Source: an uncultured Phascolarctobacterium sp.
Lineage (GTDB): Bacteria > Bacillota > Negativicutes > Acidaminococcales > Acidaminococcaceae
Length of the DNA stretch: 64,000 nt
Direction of reading: 5' to 3'
NCBI GenBank assembly: GCA_900544795.1
Contig: UQWM01000008.1
Location: forward strand, 16,780-80,779
Shown here: positions 7,970-16,375 of the stretch, in pieces
How the letters are laid out: each line of letters starts with the position of its first letter
How positions within the stretch are numbered: the first letter of the stretch is position 1
Position numbers and translations under genes: made by a program
The notes under the pieces: model-generated
Seen by the model: the letters and a program-made list of their open reading frames with translations, nothing else
What the model was told of the DNA's origin: nothing
Databases searched by the model: none

Positions 7970-9214
7970 CTATAGCCAACTGCGAAAAACTGTTTTTTGA
8001 GGGCGGCAGTTGCCACAATTACCACAGCCTGACCCTGCCGCCTGTCCAAAGTAAGTAAGCAGATAACTGCGCAGGCAGCCCTTGGTAAAACAATAATTTT
8101 CCATCTCACGCAGTCTATTATAAGCATGCTCCAGCCACAGACGTTTTTCATCGCGGTCACCATCCCGCTGCTCGCAGCCATACTCCAACAACTGCCGCAT
8201 ACTGGTGACGTCGCGCCTGTCAAATAGCAGCACGCATTGGCTCGGCAGGCCGTCACGTCCAGCCCGGCCAGCTTCCTGATAATAGCTTTCTACGTCTAAG
8301 GGCAGGCTGTAATGCAGCACAAAACGGACATCCGGCTTATCGATGCCCATACCAAAAGCATTGGTCGCCACCATGAACTGCACTTCATCCCTGTTAAAGG
8401 CGTTTTGGTTGTGCAGCCGCTCTTCACCTGTCAGCCCTGCATGATAACGCCCAGCCCTATACCCCCACGCTTTAAGATAATTATAAACTTCCTCTGTCAA
8501 CCGACGCGTCGGGCAGTAAATAATACCACAACCAGTCTGCTGTGCCGCCCATTCGCGCAAAAATCGCTGCTTGACTGCAGGCCGTTCGACAGTAAAGGTA
8601 AGGTTGGGCCTGTCAAAGCCTGTCACCAGCTCAAAAGGCTGCTCTAACTCCAAGCTTACCGCTATCTCACGGCGAATAGCCGGTGTCGCCGTCGCTGTAA
8701 AAGCAGCTACTAAAGGCTGTCTGGGCAAACTGTCTAAAAAGGGACGGATACCTGCATAAGCAGGACGGAACGACTCGCCCCAGCGCACCAGGCAGTGGGC
8801 CTCGTCCACAACTACCAGGGCTATCTTCATTTCACCTGTAAATGCCTGAAAGCGTTCGTTCTGCAAACGTTCAGGCGCCACATACAGCAGCTTACACCTG
8901 TTATTGCGGATAGCGTAAAGGGCAGCGCCGTACTCCTGCCTGCTCATATCGCTGCTTAAATAAACAGTGCCGATGCCACGCTCTGTCAGGCTGCGCACCT
9001 GATCCTTCATCAGCGAGATCAGTGGCGAAACCACCAGCGTCAAACCCTCCAGCAATAGTGCCGGCAGCTGGTAACACAGGCTCTTGCCAGCACCTGTCGG
9101 CATCACTGCCACGACGGGGTGCCCAGCCAAAAGCTGCTCGATCAGTTCGGCCTGCCCAGTCCTGAACTTACTATGTCCAAAATATTTTTCTAAAACCTGT
9201 TCTTTTGTCGGCAC
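7970..9214 (-). CDS. RecQ-type ATP-dependent DNA helicase, short form
   Basis: Superfamily 2 3'-5' DNA helicase for repair and recombination. Walker A MPTGAGKSLCYQLPAL, the DEAHC box, motif VI YYQEAGRAGRDG and a C-terminal zinc-binding Cys cluster (GCLRSYLL...CGNCGNC) are present. It ends right after the zinc domain, without the winged-helix and HRDC domains of full-length RecQ. An upstream ATG at 9256 keeps the frame open, but a GTG at 9214 has a perfect AAGGAG six bases before it and begins with the natural PTKEQVLEKYFGH sequence, so I chose the GTG. Confidence 0.87.
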   Translation of the reverse strand: MPTKEQVLEKYFGHSKFRTGQAELIEQLLAGHPVVAVMPTGAGKSLCYQLPALLLEGLTLVVSPLISLMKDQVRSLTERGIGTVYLSSDMSRQEYGAALYAIRNNRCKLLYVAPERLQNERFQAFTGEMKIALVVVDEAHCLVRWGESFRPAYAGIRPFLDSLPRQPLVAAFTATATPAIRREIAVSLELEQPFELVTGFDRPNLTFTVERPAVKQRFLREWAAQQTGCGIIYCPTRRLTEEVYNYLKAWGYRAGRYHAGLTGEERLHNQNAFNRDEVQFMVATNAFGMGIDKPDVRFVLHYSLPLDVESYYQEAGRAGRDGLPSQCVLLFDRRDVTSMRQLLEYGCEQRDGDRDEKRLWLEHAYNRLREMENYCFTKGCLRSYLLTYFGQAAGSGCGNCGNCRPQKTVFRSWL

Positions 9215-9233
9215 CGCAAACTCCTTAAATACA

Positions 9234-9267
9234 ACAAGCCTGCGTGCAAGTCGCACTACAGGCTTGT
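9234..9267 (-). terminator. Inverted repeat between nth and the recQ-like gene
   Basis: ACAAGCCTG and CAGGCTTGT make a 9-bp stem around a 16-nt loop, followed in the minus direction by TGTATTT. It could attenuate read-through from nth into the helicase gene. The U-tract is poor. Confidence 0.35.
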
Positions 9268-9274
9268 CTGATCT

Positions 9275-9907
9275 TTATAAATTCTTTTCCTTATAGGGGC
9301 ACAGCTCCACCAGTACGCACTCGCTGCACAAGGGCTTGCGCGCCTTGCACACCTTGCGTCCGTGCCAGATAAGCCAGTGATGGGCAGCGCTCCATTTAGC
9401 TTTAGGAATGGCTTTTTGCAGTTCTTTTTCTACTGCCAAAGGATCGTCGCCCTTCGCCAAACCCAACCGGTGCGACACTCTAAAAACATGGGTGTCTACA
9501 GCGATAGCAGGAACATTGTAAACGATGCTCGCCACCACGTTAGCCGTTTTTTTGCCAGCGCCGGGCAGCTTCATCAGCTCTTCTATAGTATCGGGGATAA
9601 CGCTGTTATACTCCTCCACCAGCATCTTACAAGTCGCCAGCAGGTTCTTAGCCTTAGAGCGGAACAGTCCGCAGTCGCGGATCTCTTCTTCCAGCTGTTC
9701 CTGCGTCAACGCGCCCATTTTGGCGGGCGTATTATACTTGGGAAAAATACGCGCCGTTATTTTATTGACCCGTTCGTCGGTGCACTGCGCCGACATGATG
9801 ACAGCTACTAAAAGCTCGAACGGCGTCGTATAATTGAGCGCAGTTTCCATCCCTTTATAATTTTCCTCCAGCAAGGCTAAAATAGCCTCTCGCTGCTGTT
9901 TACGCAT
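9275..9907 (-). CDS. nth: Endonuclease III (DNA glycosylase/AP lyase)
   Basis: Base-excision repair enzyme that removes oxidised pyrimidines. The helix-hairpin-helix LPGAGKKTANVV contains the catalytic Lys, and VDTHVFRV holds the catalytic Asp. The C-terminal iron-sulfur ligands have the correct C-x6-C-x2-C-x5-C spacing (CKARKPLCSECVLVELC). Length 210 is normal. Its ATG overlaps the stop of the upstream UPF0210 gene (TAATG), so the two are probably translationally coupled. Confidence 0.95.
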   Translation of the reverse strand: MRKQQREAILALLEENYKGMETALNYTTPFELLVAVIMSAQCTDERVNKITARIFPKYNTPAKMGALTQEQLEEEIRDCGLFRSKAKNLLATCKMLVEEYNSVIPDTIEELMKLPGAGKKTANVVASIVYNVPAIAVDTHVFRVSHRLGLAKGDDPLAVEKELQKAIPKAKWSAAHHWLIWHGRKVCKARKPLCSECVLVELCPYKEKNL

Positions 9908-11265
9908 TAGTTAGTCAGGCTCCTTACCGGTGCGGGTATGCGTCCGCCGCGGGCAATAAAGGCGTCAGCCTTAAACTTGCTCACAGCAATAATGGGTGCG
10001 TATCCCAGCAAACCGCCAAATTCTACCTGCTCGCCCACGCCTTTACCCGGTACAGGGATCAAACGGACAGCGGTAGTTTTATTGTTGATCATGCCGATAG
10101 CCGCTTCGTCAGCAATGATAGCCGAAATAGTTTCAGCCGTTACATCACCGGGGATAGCGATCATATCCAGGCCTACGGAACAAACGCAGGTCATGGCTTC
10201 CAATTTTTCCAAGGTCAGGCTGCCGCATTCAACAGCCGCAATCATTCCTGCGTCTTCGCTGACGGGGATAAAAGCGCCGCTCAAACCGCCAACATAGCTG
10301 GACGCCATCAGGCCGCCTTTTTTAACGGCATCGTTGAGCATAGCCAGCGTCGCCGTAGTACCCGGGCAGCCGCAGCTTTCCAGACCGATTTCTTCCAAAA
10401 TATGCGCTACGCTGTCGCCGATGGCCGGAGTCGGTGCCAGCGACAAGTCGATGATACCGAACTGGGTATCCAGCCTGCGGGCAGCTTCCTGTGCTACCAG
10501 CTGGCCCACACGGGTGATCTTGAACGCGGTTTTTTTGATAGTTTCGGCTACAGCGCCGATATCCTGTCCACGAACAGCTTCCAAAGCGTGTTTAACTACG
10601 CCCGGACCGCTGACGCCAACATTGATAACTGTTTCCGGCTCGGTAACACCGTGGAAGGCGCCCGCCATAAACGGGTTATCCGGCACGGCATTACAAAAAA
10701 TAACAAGTTTAGCGCAGCCGATAGCGTCACGGTCGGCAGTACGCTCGGCCGTCATTTTGATCACGCGGCCCATTTCTGCCACCGCGTCCATATTGATACC
10801 GCATTTAGTCGAACCAACACTGACGGAAGAACAAACGATGTCAGTCACAGCCAGTGCTTCCGGGATAGAAGTGATCAGATTTTTGTCGCCTTTGGTATAA
10901 CCTTTATCTACCAGCGCCGTAAAGCCGCCGATAAAATTAACGCCAACAGCCTTGCCAGCGGCATCCAACGCTTTCGCCAGCGGCACATAGTCGTTAGTAT
11001 CGCAGCTTTCGCCGACCATGGATATAGGCGTTACGGAAATACGTTTATTGATAATGGGTACGCCCAATTCCAATTCCAGCTCTTCGCCCACTTTAACAAG
11101 CCTTTCAGCCTTTTTGGTTATCTTATCGTACACCTTTTGCGCCGTTACTTTTATATCAGGGTGACCGCAGTCGCGCAGACTGATACCCATAGTGATCGTA
11201 CGCACGTCCAAATTGTTCTGCGTGATCATCTGGTTGGTTTCTAAGATATCTTTGATATTAAACAT
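9907..11265 (-). CDS. UPF0210/PFL family (DUF711) protein
   Basis: Conserved family of unknown biochemical role, usually next to an UPF0237 ACT-domain protein, as here (11 bp away). It has 452 residues, the usual length. Gly- and Cys-rich stretches such as VCSSVSVGSTKCGINMD, SGPGVVKHALE and ESCGCPGTTATLAM are family landmarks. The pairing with an ACT domain suggests a regulated metabolic enzyme, but no reaction is established. Confidence 0.9.
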   Translation of the reverse strand: MFNIKDILETNQMITQNNLDVRTITMGISLRDCGHPDIKVTAQKVYDKITKKAERLVKVGEELELELGVPIINKRISVTPISMVGESCDTNDYVPLAKALDAAGKAVGVNFIGGFTALVDKGYTKGDKNLITSIPEALAVTDIVCSSVSVGSTKCGINMDAVAEMGRVIKMTAERTADRDAIGCAKLVIFCNAVPDNPFMAGAFHGVTEPETVINVGVSGPGVVKHALEAVRGQDIGAVAETIKKTAFKITRVGQLVAQEAARRLDTQFGIIDLSLAPTPAIGDSVAHILEEIGLESCGCPGTTATLAMLNDAVKKGGLMASSYVGGLSGAFIPVSEDAGMIAAVECGSLTLEKLEAMTCVCSVGLDMIAIPGDVTAETISAIIADEAAIGMINNKTTAVRLIPVPGKGVGEQVEFGGLLGYAPIIAVSKFKADAFIARGGRIPAPVRSLTN

Positions 11266-11276
11266 TAGAGAGCCTC

Positions 11277-11546
11277 CTAGATACGGTGCATCGCCGTAAA
11301 GATTTCTTCACTTTGTACTCTGATCTCCACGCCAATCTCATTACCTAAAGCAGTAAAGATATCCTTCAGATCCTGCAATTTAACAGCAGCGCCAGTCATA
11401 TCAGCGATCAATACCATGTTGAAGAAGCCCTCCATGATATTTTGGTTGATATTGAGGATATTTACGCCATGCTCAGCGAGAATATTACTTACCTTAGCAA
11501 TAATACCGACTTTGTCTTTACCAACGATGGTTAATACGATACGCAT
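11277..11546 (-). CDS. ACT-domain protein, UPF0237 family
   Basis: A single 89-residue ACT domain (MRIVLTIVGKDKVGIIAKVS at the start, then HGVNILNINQNIMEG), a small-molecule-sensing module that typically binds amino acids. It is the standard partner of UPF0210 proteins and sits directly upstream of one, in the same operon. The ligand is unknown. Confidence 0.9.
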   Translation of the reverse strand: MRIVLTIVGKDKVGIIAKVSNILAEHGVNILNINQNIMEGFFNMVLIADMTGAAVKLQDLKDIFTALGNEIGVEIRVQSEEIFTAMHRI

Positions 11547-11574
11547 ACTGTTGTCATCCTTTCCCTTTAAAACA

Positions 11575-11611
11575 AATAATAACTACCATGTCTAACACAG
11601 TAGTTATTATT
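11575..11611 (-). terminator. 12-bp stem hairpin between the leuD-like and ACT genes
   Basis: AATAATAACTAC pairs perfectly with GTAGTTATTATT around a 13-nt loop and is followed by TTGTTTT in the minus direction. It sits upstream of the ACT gene RBS and about 90 nt past the leuD-like stop, so it probably ends the dehydratase operon. The stem is AT-rich, hence moderate confidence. Confidence 0.5.
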
Positions 11612-11699
11612 GTACCATATTTTATGCAAAGTTGTGTGTATACATTACGAATTATTATTCAGAATAATCGTGCTTTTGTAATTTTATAGCGTCTGCACC

Positions 11700-12221
11700 T
11701 CAACCCTTGGCACGCTTGGCTTCCTGCATGGCCTTGATCATCGGCTTGATGCCGCCGCTTTGCAGGATGTTCATAATATAGGGTGACATGGGCACGGCTT
11801 TAGCAACTGCGCCGGTAGTCAAATTAGTTATCACGCCGCCGGCAATATCTACCGCCACCTCATCACCCTCGCTCACTATTTTGCTGATCTCGCTGCAGGT
11901 GATAACGGGTACGCCTAAATTGATGGCGTTACGAAAAAAGATGCGCCCAAACGACTCGGCCAGCACCGCGCCTACACCTACCGCCTTCAAGGTTATGGCA
12001 GCATGCTCGCGCGACGACCCACAGCCAAAATTAGTACCGGCAATGATGATATCACCGGGCTGGAACTTTTTGACGAACTCCGCATCAGCACCGCACATGG
12101 CATATTTTTTAATATCCTCAACATCGGTATATTCCACAAACCGTCCCGGATAGATCTGGTCGGTGTCGATATTTTTACCAAAAACAAAGGCTTTGCCCTT
12201 TACTGAAGTTTGCATATCCAT
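11700..12221 (-). CDS. Aconitase-family dehydratase small subunit (LeuD-like)
   Basis: Swivel subunit of a two-part hydro-lyase. GKNIDTDQIYPGRF near the start and the substrate-binding loop GTNFGCGSSREHA (about residues 60-72) define the LeuD/homoaconitase/dimethylmaleate-hydratase small subunit. The ATG at 12221 overlaps the LeuC-like TGA (TGATG), a coupling junction. The substrate is not determined by sequence. No leuA or leuB accompanies it, and the operon begins with a dehalogenase-family hydrolase, so assignment to leucine synthesis is uncertain. Confidence 0.85.
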   Translation of the reverse strand: MDMQTSVKGKAFVFGKNIDTDQIYPGRFVEYTDVEDIKKYAMCGADAEFVKKFQPGDIIIAGTNFGCGSSREHAAITLKAVGVGAVLAESFGRIFFRNAINLGVPVITCSEISKIVSEGDEVAVDIAGGVITNLTTGAVAKAVPMSPYIMNILQSGGIKPMIKAMQEAKRAKG

Positions 12222-13489
12222 CACCGCCCCTCTGCCGCATCTAAATATTTAGCCGGGTCGGCTATCCTGCCTTCCAATGCCGATGCCGCCACTGCCGCCG
12301 GCGAAGCCAAAAATATCTTCCCGTCCACATGGCCCATCCGCCCGGGGAAATTGCGGTTAGTTGAACTGATGCAAACCTCGCCTCCGGCCAACATACCCTG
12401 ATGCACACCCAGGCAAGCCGCACAGCCAGGAGCGGTTATAGTAGCCCCTGCCGTCAGCAACGCCTTGATGTAGCCCAGATCCATTGCGTCCTCCAGCACC
12501 TTTTTCGACGCCGGCACAACTATCATCCGCGTCGTTTTCGGTATCTGCCTGCCACGCAATATCTGTGCCGCCACCGCCAGATCAGGCAGCCTGCCGCCAG
12601 TGCAGGATCCTAAATAGGCCTCGTTGATGGGCGTGCCCGCATATTCGGCAAGGTCAAAAACATTATCGACACTGAACGGTGCCGCAACCTGCGGCTTGAT
12701 TCCGCTCACATCATAGGTCAGCTCTGCCGCATATTTAAAATCAGCGTCAGTTTCATAAATTTTGTAAGGACGTGTCACCGTGCTGCGCAGATACTCCATT
12801 GTCACAGCGTCCGGCTGGATGTAGCTGGTTTTGCAGCCCATCTCTGTCGACATATTGCACATGCACATTCTTTCCGAAACGCTAAGTTCCTGTACCACAG
12901 GCCCAGCAAATTCCACCGCCTTATAAACACCGTAATCTGCTCCCAGGTCGCCAATGATATGCAAAATGATATCCTTAGCAAAAACTCCTGGCTGCAATTT
13001 ACCAACCAGATCGATCTTAAAAATCTCCGGCACCATAAACCACAGCTTGCCAGTGATCATAATAGTCGCCAGATCGGTCGCCCCCACACCGGTGCCAAAA
13101 GCGCCGAAAGCGCCGTGAGTAGTCGTGTGGGAATCAGTCACCACAACGATCTCGCCCGGATGCACCAGGCCCTTATCGGCCAGCACCTGATGGCAGACGC
13201 CCTGATCTATATCCATCAGCTTTTCTATACCCTGTTCAGTGCAGAATTCGCGGAACTGCTTATGGTTTTCAGCCTGCGTTATCGTTGCGCAAGGTGCATA
13301 ATGGTCAAAAAACATCACTATCTTATCGGCGTCAAACACCTGCTCGCCGCCCATTTCATAAAACGACCGTACAGTCTGCAAATACAAATCGTTGATGCCC
13401 GCAATATCAACATCGCAGTTCACGATCTCGCCGGTCACGACCTGCTCTTTTCCTGCTTTTTCTGCCAGCAATTTTTCAATAGCATGCAT
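12221..13489 (-). CDS. Aconitase-family dehydratase large subunit (LeuC-like, short type)
   Basis: [4Fe-4S] hydro-lyase subunit. The three cluster cysteines are in the expected places: LGSCTGGR (about residue 296) and PGCAACLG (about 355-358). VTDSHTTTHGAFGAFGTGVG is the family signature near residue 115. At 422 residues it belongs to the short LeuC/homoaconitase-like group, which also contains dimethylmaleate hydratase (DmdA). It lies between the dehalogenase-like gene and the small subunit. Known members isomerise isopropylmalate, (homo)isocitrate or dimethylmalate; which applies here is open. Confidence 0.87.
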   Translation of the reverse strand: MHAIEKLLAEKAGKEQVVTGEIVNCDVDIAGINDLYLQTVRSFYEMGGEQVFDADKIVMFFDHYAPCATITQAENHKQFREFCTEQGIEKLMDIDQGVCHQVLADKGLVHPGEIVVVTDSHTTTHGAFGAFGTGVGATDLATIMITGKLWFMVPEIFKIDLVGKLQPGVFAKDIILHIIGDLGADYGVYKAVEFAGPVVQELSVSERMCMCNMSTEMGCKTSYIQPDAVTMEYLRSTVTRPYKIYETDADFKYAAELTYDVSGIKPQVAAPFSVDNVFDLAEYAGTPINEAYLGSCTGGRLPDLAVAAQILRGRQIPKTTRMIVVPASKKVLEDAMDLGYIKALLTAGATITAPGCAACLGVHQGMLAGGEVCISSTNRNFPGRMGHVDGKIFLASPAAVAASALEGRIADPAKYLDAAEGR

Positions 13490-13530
13490 AAGCTACACTT
13501 CTTTCTGTTAATTGATTGTCACTGCGCACC

Positions 13531-14445
13531 TTAAGCCGGGTACTTCGCCATAAATTTCAGCATCGCCTCTAAAACTACCTCGGGCTGCTCTTCCGGTACA
13601 AAATGGCCGCACTCGGTCACGCCAAAGCCTTCCACGTTAGCAGCTCTTTCATTCCAGCCGCTCATCACGTCCCACAGCTTGCCAACCACGCCATCCTTGC
13701 CCCATAAAGCCAGTATCGGCACCTCAATGATCTGGTCACGGTCAGCCTTGTCCAGTTCCATATCTATCGTAGCACTGGCGCGGTAATCTTCGCAAATACC
13801 GTGAAAGGCCATCGGGTCACGCAGGCAACGTACATACTCGTCTAATATTTCTTTCGGGAAACGGCTTTTAGCCGCCGGGCCGATTTTTAAATTCAAATTA
13901 TAGTTAACAAAATATTCAGGGTCTGCCGCCAGCACTCTTTCGGGGAAACCCGTGCCCTGGATATAAAAGAACCAGTGCCAATACTTGGTAGCAAATTCCT
14001 GACAGGTATCCTTATACATATCATAAGTCGGTAAAATATCCATCATCGTGCAGCTAAGCAGGTTTTCAGGTCTGTCCATCACCATACGGTGCAGCACCCT
14101 GGCCCCACGGTCATGCCCTACGCCGTGGAACTTGTCGAAGCCCAGCTGACGCATGACCTCAAACTGGTCGTCGCCCATAGCCCGCTTAGAATAATTAGCA
14201 TGATCGGGCAACCCCTCCGGTTTGCTGCTGTCACCGTAACCGCGCAAATCAGTAAGCACTACCGTGTAACGCTCGGTGAGCCCCGGCGTCAGAAAACGCC
14301 AGATCAAATGTGTCTCCGGGTGACCATGCAAAAGCAAAACGGCCTCTTTGCCGCTGCCGCCAACTAAAGTGTTGATCTTAATGCCATCACCTACATCAAT
14401 AAATTGCTGCTTAAACTCCGGAAAATACTTTTGGTCGATATTCAT
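13531..14445 (-). CDS. Alpha/beta hydrolase of the fluoroacetate/haloacetate dehalogenase family
   Basis: Likely carbon-halogen hydrolase. Nucleophile Asp112 sits in GHDRGARV, with Arg113 and Arg116 for the substrate carboxylate; Asp136 (MMDILPT) and His281 (CGHF) complete the triad. His157 and Trp158 (YWHW) and Tyr221 (EDYRA) match the fluoride pocket. In the Rhodopseudomonas enzyme RPA1163 the equivalents are D110, R111, R114, D134, H155, W156, Y219 and H280: a constant offset of two, or one for the His. The sequence also closely resembles Moraxella DehH1 from memory (NYSKRAMGDDQ..VMRQLGF). An ATG at 14445 follows GGAGG by 8 nt, which is better than the GTG at 14454. It is the first gene of an operon with the LeuCD-like subunits, divergent from lysR. 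Confidence 0.85.
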   Translation of the reverse strand: MNIDQKYFPEFKQQFIDVGDGIKINTLVGGSGKEAVLLLHGHPETHLIWRFLTPGLTERYTVVLTDLRGYGDSSKPEGLPDHANYSKRAMGDDQFEVMRQLGFDKFHGVGHDRGARVLHRMVMDRPENLLSCTMMDILPTYDMYKDTCQEFATKYWHWFFYIQGTGFPERVLAADPEYFVNYNLNLKIGPAAKSRFPKEILDEYVRCLRDPMAFHGICEDYRASATIDMELDKADRDQIIEVPILALWGKDGVVGKLWDVMSGWNERAANVEGFGVTECGHFVPEEQPEVVLEAMLKFMAKYPA

Positions 14446-14549
14446 CTGGCCCACCTCCGTAAATTTTCACATCACCTTTAAAATCCTTTTCCACTACCTC
14501 TATTATCAAACACGAAGGCCGCAAAGTAAAATACATATTTTCAATATCA

Positions 14550-14568
14550 ATATAGTATTCGACTATAT
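14550..14568. promoter_or_regulatory. Palindromic LysR-type operator in the divergent promoter region
   Basis: ATATAGT-ATTCG-ACTATAT is a perfect 7-bp inverted repeat with a 5-nt centre and fits the T-N11-A pattern of LysR-type binding sites. It lies 50 bp upstream of the LysR start and about 105 bp upstream of the dehalogenase-like gene, a position suited to controlling both. Confidence 0.65.
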
Positions 14569-14617
14569 ATAAATGCTATAATAATATTATATAATGTTTT
14601 ATTGCAGGAGGCAGCTT

Positions 14618-15496
14618 ATGACGATCACCCAAATGCGCTATTTTTACGAAGTCTGCAAGTGGCAAAATATCACCAAGGCCGCTGCCAGTCTGCACGTTTC
14701 CCAGCCAACCGTTTCTATCGCCATGTCCGACCTGGAAAAAGAAAGCGGGTTGAATCTGTTTCGCCGCGAAGGCAAAAAGCTTTCTCTGACCGAGGACGGC
14801 ACCCTGCTTTTGAGCAAGATCACTCCCATTCTGGCAAATTTACAACAGCTTGACCGTGATATCAAGGATATGGCGCAGAACAAAAACCTCATTCGGCTGG
14901 CCGTACCCCTGCAAATAGGCGTGCAGCTTATACCCACGCTTTTTAGCGGCTTTAAAAAGCTGCACCCCGAAATCGAACTGGAAGTAGTTGAAGCGGGCGG
15001 CATCGACTCTCTGCGCATGATTGAAAACGAAGAGCTTGATCTTGCCATCACCAACTACGACGATACCTTTTCGCCCAACCTGCACTACCGCAAGCTGTTT
15101 AAAAGCGAAGCCTGCTTCTGTACCTATCCCCAGCATCCGCTGGCGCAAAAAAAATTCGTCGAAATGAAAGACATCGCCGACGAACCCTTCGTGCTGCTCA
15201 ACGGCGGCTTTTTTGTCAACCGCCTCATCCATCAAAATTTTCAGCAAGCGCTGATAGCCCCCAAGGTGCTGCTGCATTCATCCCAATTACACACGGTAAA
15301 AAGCCTTATCACTCATCAAATAGCCTCATCCTTTTTGATGCGGCAAGCCATAACAGGCAGCGACGCCATTGTACCCATCTCCCTAAAAAAGCCGCTGTTC
15401 ATCAACTCCGGTATCGTCACCAAACGTGGCCGGCAAATCTACGGCGACGAACAAAAGCTTATCGAATTCATCTGCGCTAATAAGCCGATGGGCTAG
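14618..15496 (+). CDS. LysR family transcriptional regulator
   Basis: Winged-helix activator/repressor with a ligand-binding domain. MTITQMRYFYEVCKWQNITKAA begins the HTH (residues 1-60, with HVSQPTVSIAMSDLE as recognition helix), followed by a periplasmic-binding-like effector domain. The ATG at 14618 has AGGAGG just upstream; the earlier ATG at 14594 lacks an RBS. Divergent orientation from the dehalogenase-leuCD-like operon with a shared palindrome makes it the likely regulator of that operon, with a halo- or hydroxy-acid as a plausible inducer (inference). Confidence 0.9.
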   Translation: MTITQMRYFYEVCKWQNITKAAASLHVSQPTVSIAMSDLEKESGLNLFRREGKKLSLTEDGTLLLSKITPILANLQQLDRDIKDMAQNKNLIRLAVPLQIGVQLIPTLFSGFKKLHPEIELEVVEAGGIDSLRMIENEELDLAITNYDDTFSPNLHYRKLFKSEACFCTYPQHPLAQKKFVEMKDIADEPFVLLNGGFFVNRLIHQNFQQALIAPKVLLHSSQLHTVKSLITHQIASSFLMRQAITGSDAIVPISLKKPLFINSGIVTKRGRQIYGDEQKLIEFICANKPMG

Positions 15497-15619
15497 TAAT
15501 TTTAGCCAAGCTTTGTGTTTCACTGCCCATTTAGAAATTTTTTGTGATACAATTATTAAGTCAGCAACTGTAAAAATATCAGAATTAAATTAACGATAAT
15601 TCTAAAGGAGCTACAAAGT

Positions 15620-16375
15620 ATGAGTAACATTAAGTTATTTCAATCCAAGCAAATTCGCTCTGTATGGAACAAGGAAGAGCAACAGTGGTGTTTTTCTGTT
15701 GTAGACATAGTTGGCGCTTTAACAGACAGCACTAATCCAACCGACTATCTAAAAAAAATGCGTAAGAGAGATTTAGAATTAGCATTCTACATAGGGACAA
15801 ATTGTCCCCAGGTAAATATGCTTACAGATACCGGCAAGAACCGTCGTACATTAGCCGCTAACACCAAAGGTATTCTGCGTATTATTCAATCTATCCCCTC
15901 TCCAAAAGCTGAACCTTTCAAACTATGGCTGGCCCAAGTTGGCAGTGACCGTATTGCGGAAATAGAAAATCCCGAGTTAGCTCAAAAACGAATTCGTGAT
16001 ACCTACCGAGCCAAAAGCTATAGCGATGAAACGACGAAAAGCAGCCTTTTAAAAGGCTGCTTTTTATTTTACAGAAATCGCTTATTTATTTGGCAAATAA
16101 TCGTTTACCCTTACCCATTCACGCTGGTACGCAGCTGCACGGCTTCGGCCAGATGGGCGGCGGTGATAATATCACTGCCGTCCAGATCGGCGATAGTGCG
16201 CGCTACTTTGATGATACGGTCGTGGCTGCGGGCACTAAGTCCCAGCGCTGTAAAAAACTTGGCCAGCAGCTTTTCTGCCGCTGCTTCCATCTGGCAGTGC
16301 TTGTTCAGCTGGCGCCGTCCCATCTGCGCATTGCAGTACAGATCGGTGCCTTGCAGTCGCTGCAACTGGCGCTGA
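15620..16375 (+). pseudogene. BRO-N domain (phage antirepressor-like) protein, 3'-truncated
   Basis: The first ~140 residues match the BRO family N-terminal domain: NIKLFQSKQIRSVWNKEEQQW, FSVVDIVGALTDS and the conserved QSIPSPKAEPFKLWLAQVG and ENPELAQKRIRD. Full-length relatives run to about 270 residues with a second domain. Here the similarity stops near RAKSYSD and the frame runs into a terminator and then antisense across comM to a stop at 16375, so the tail is not genuine. A good RBS (AAAGGAG) remains. Likely a remnant of a mobile or phage-related gene whose 3' end was deleted; the short N-domain could still be made. Confidence 0.7.
16040..16061. terminator. Bidirectional terminator between the BRO-N remnant and comM
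   Basis: AGCAGCCTTTTAAAAGGCTGCT is a perfect 22-bp palindrome flanked by T-rich tracts in both directions (TTTTATTTT on plus, TTTTTCG on minus). It ends comM and any transcript of the remnant. Confidence 0.85.

Noticed and set aside
11700..13489. Confident leuCD naming
   Set aside because: No leuA or leuB and a dehalogenase-like first gene; family members with other substrates fit equally well.
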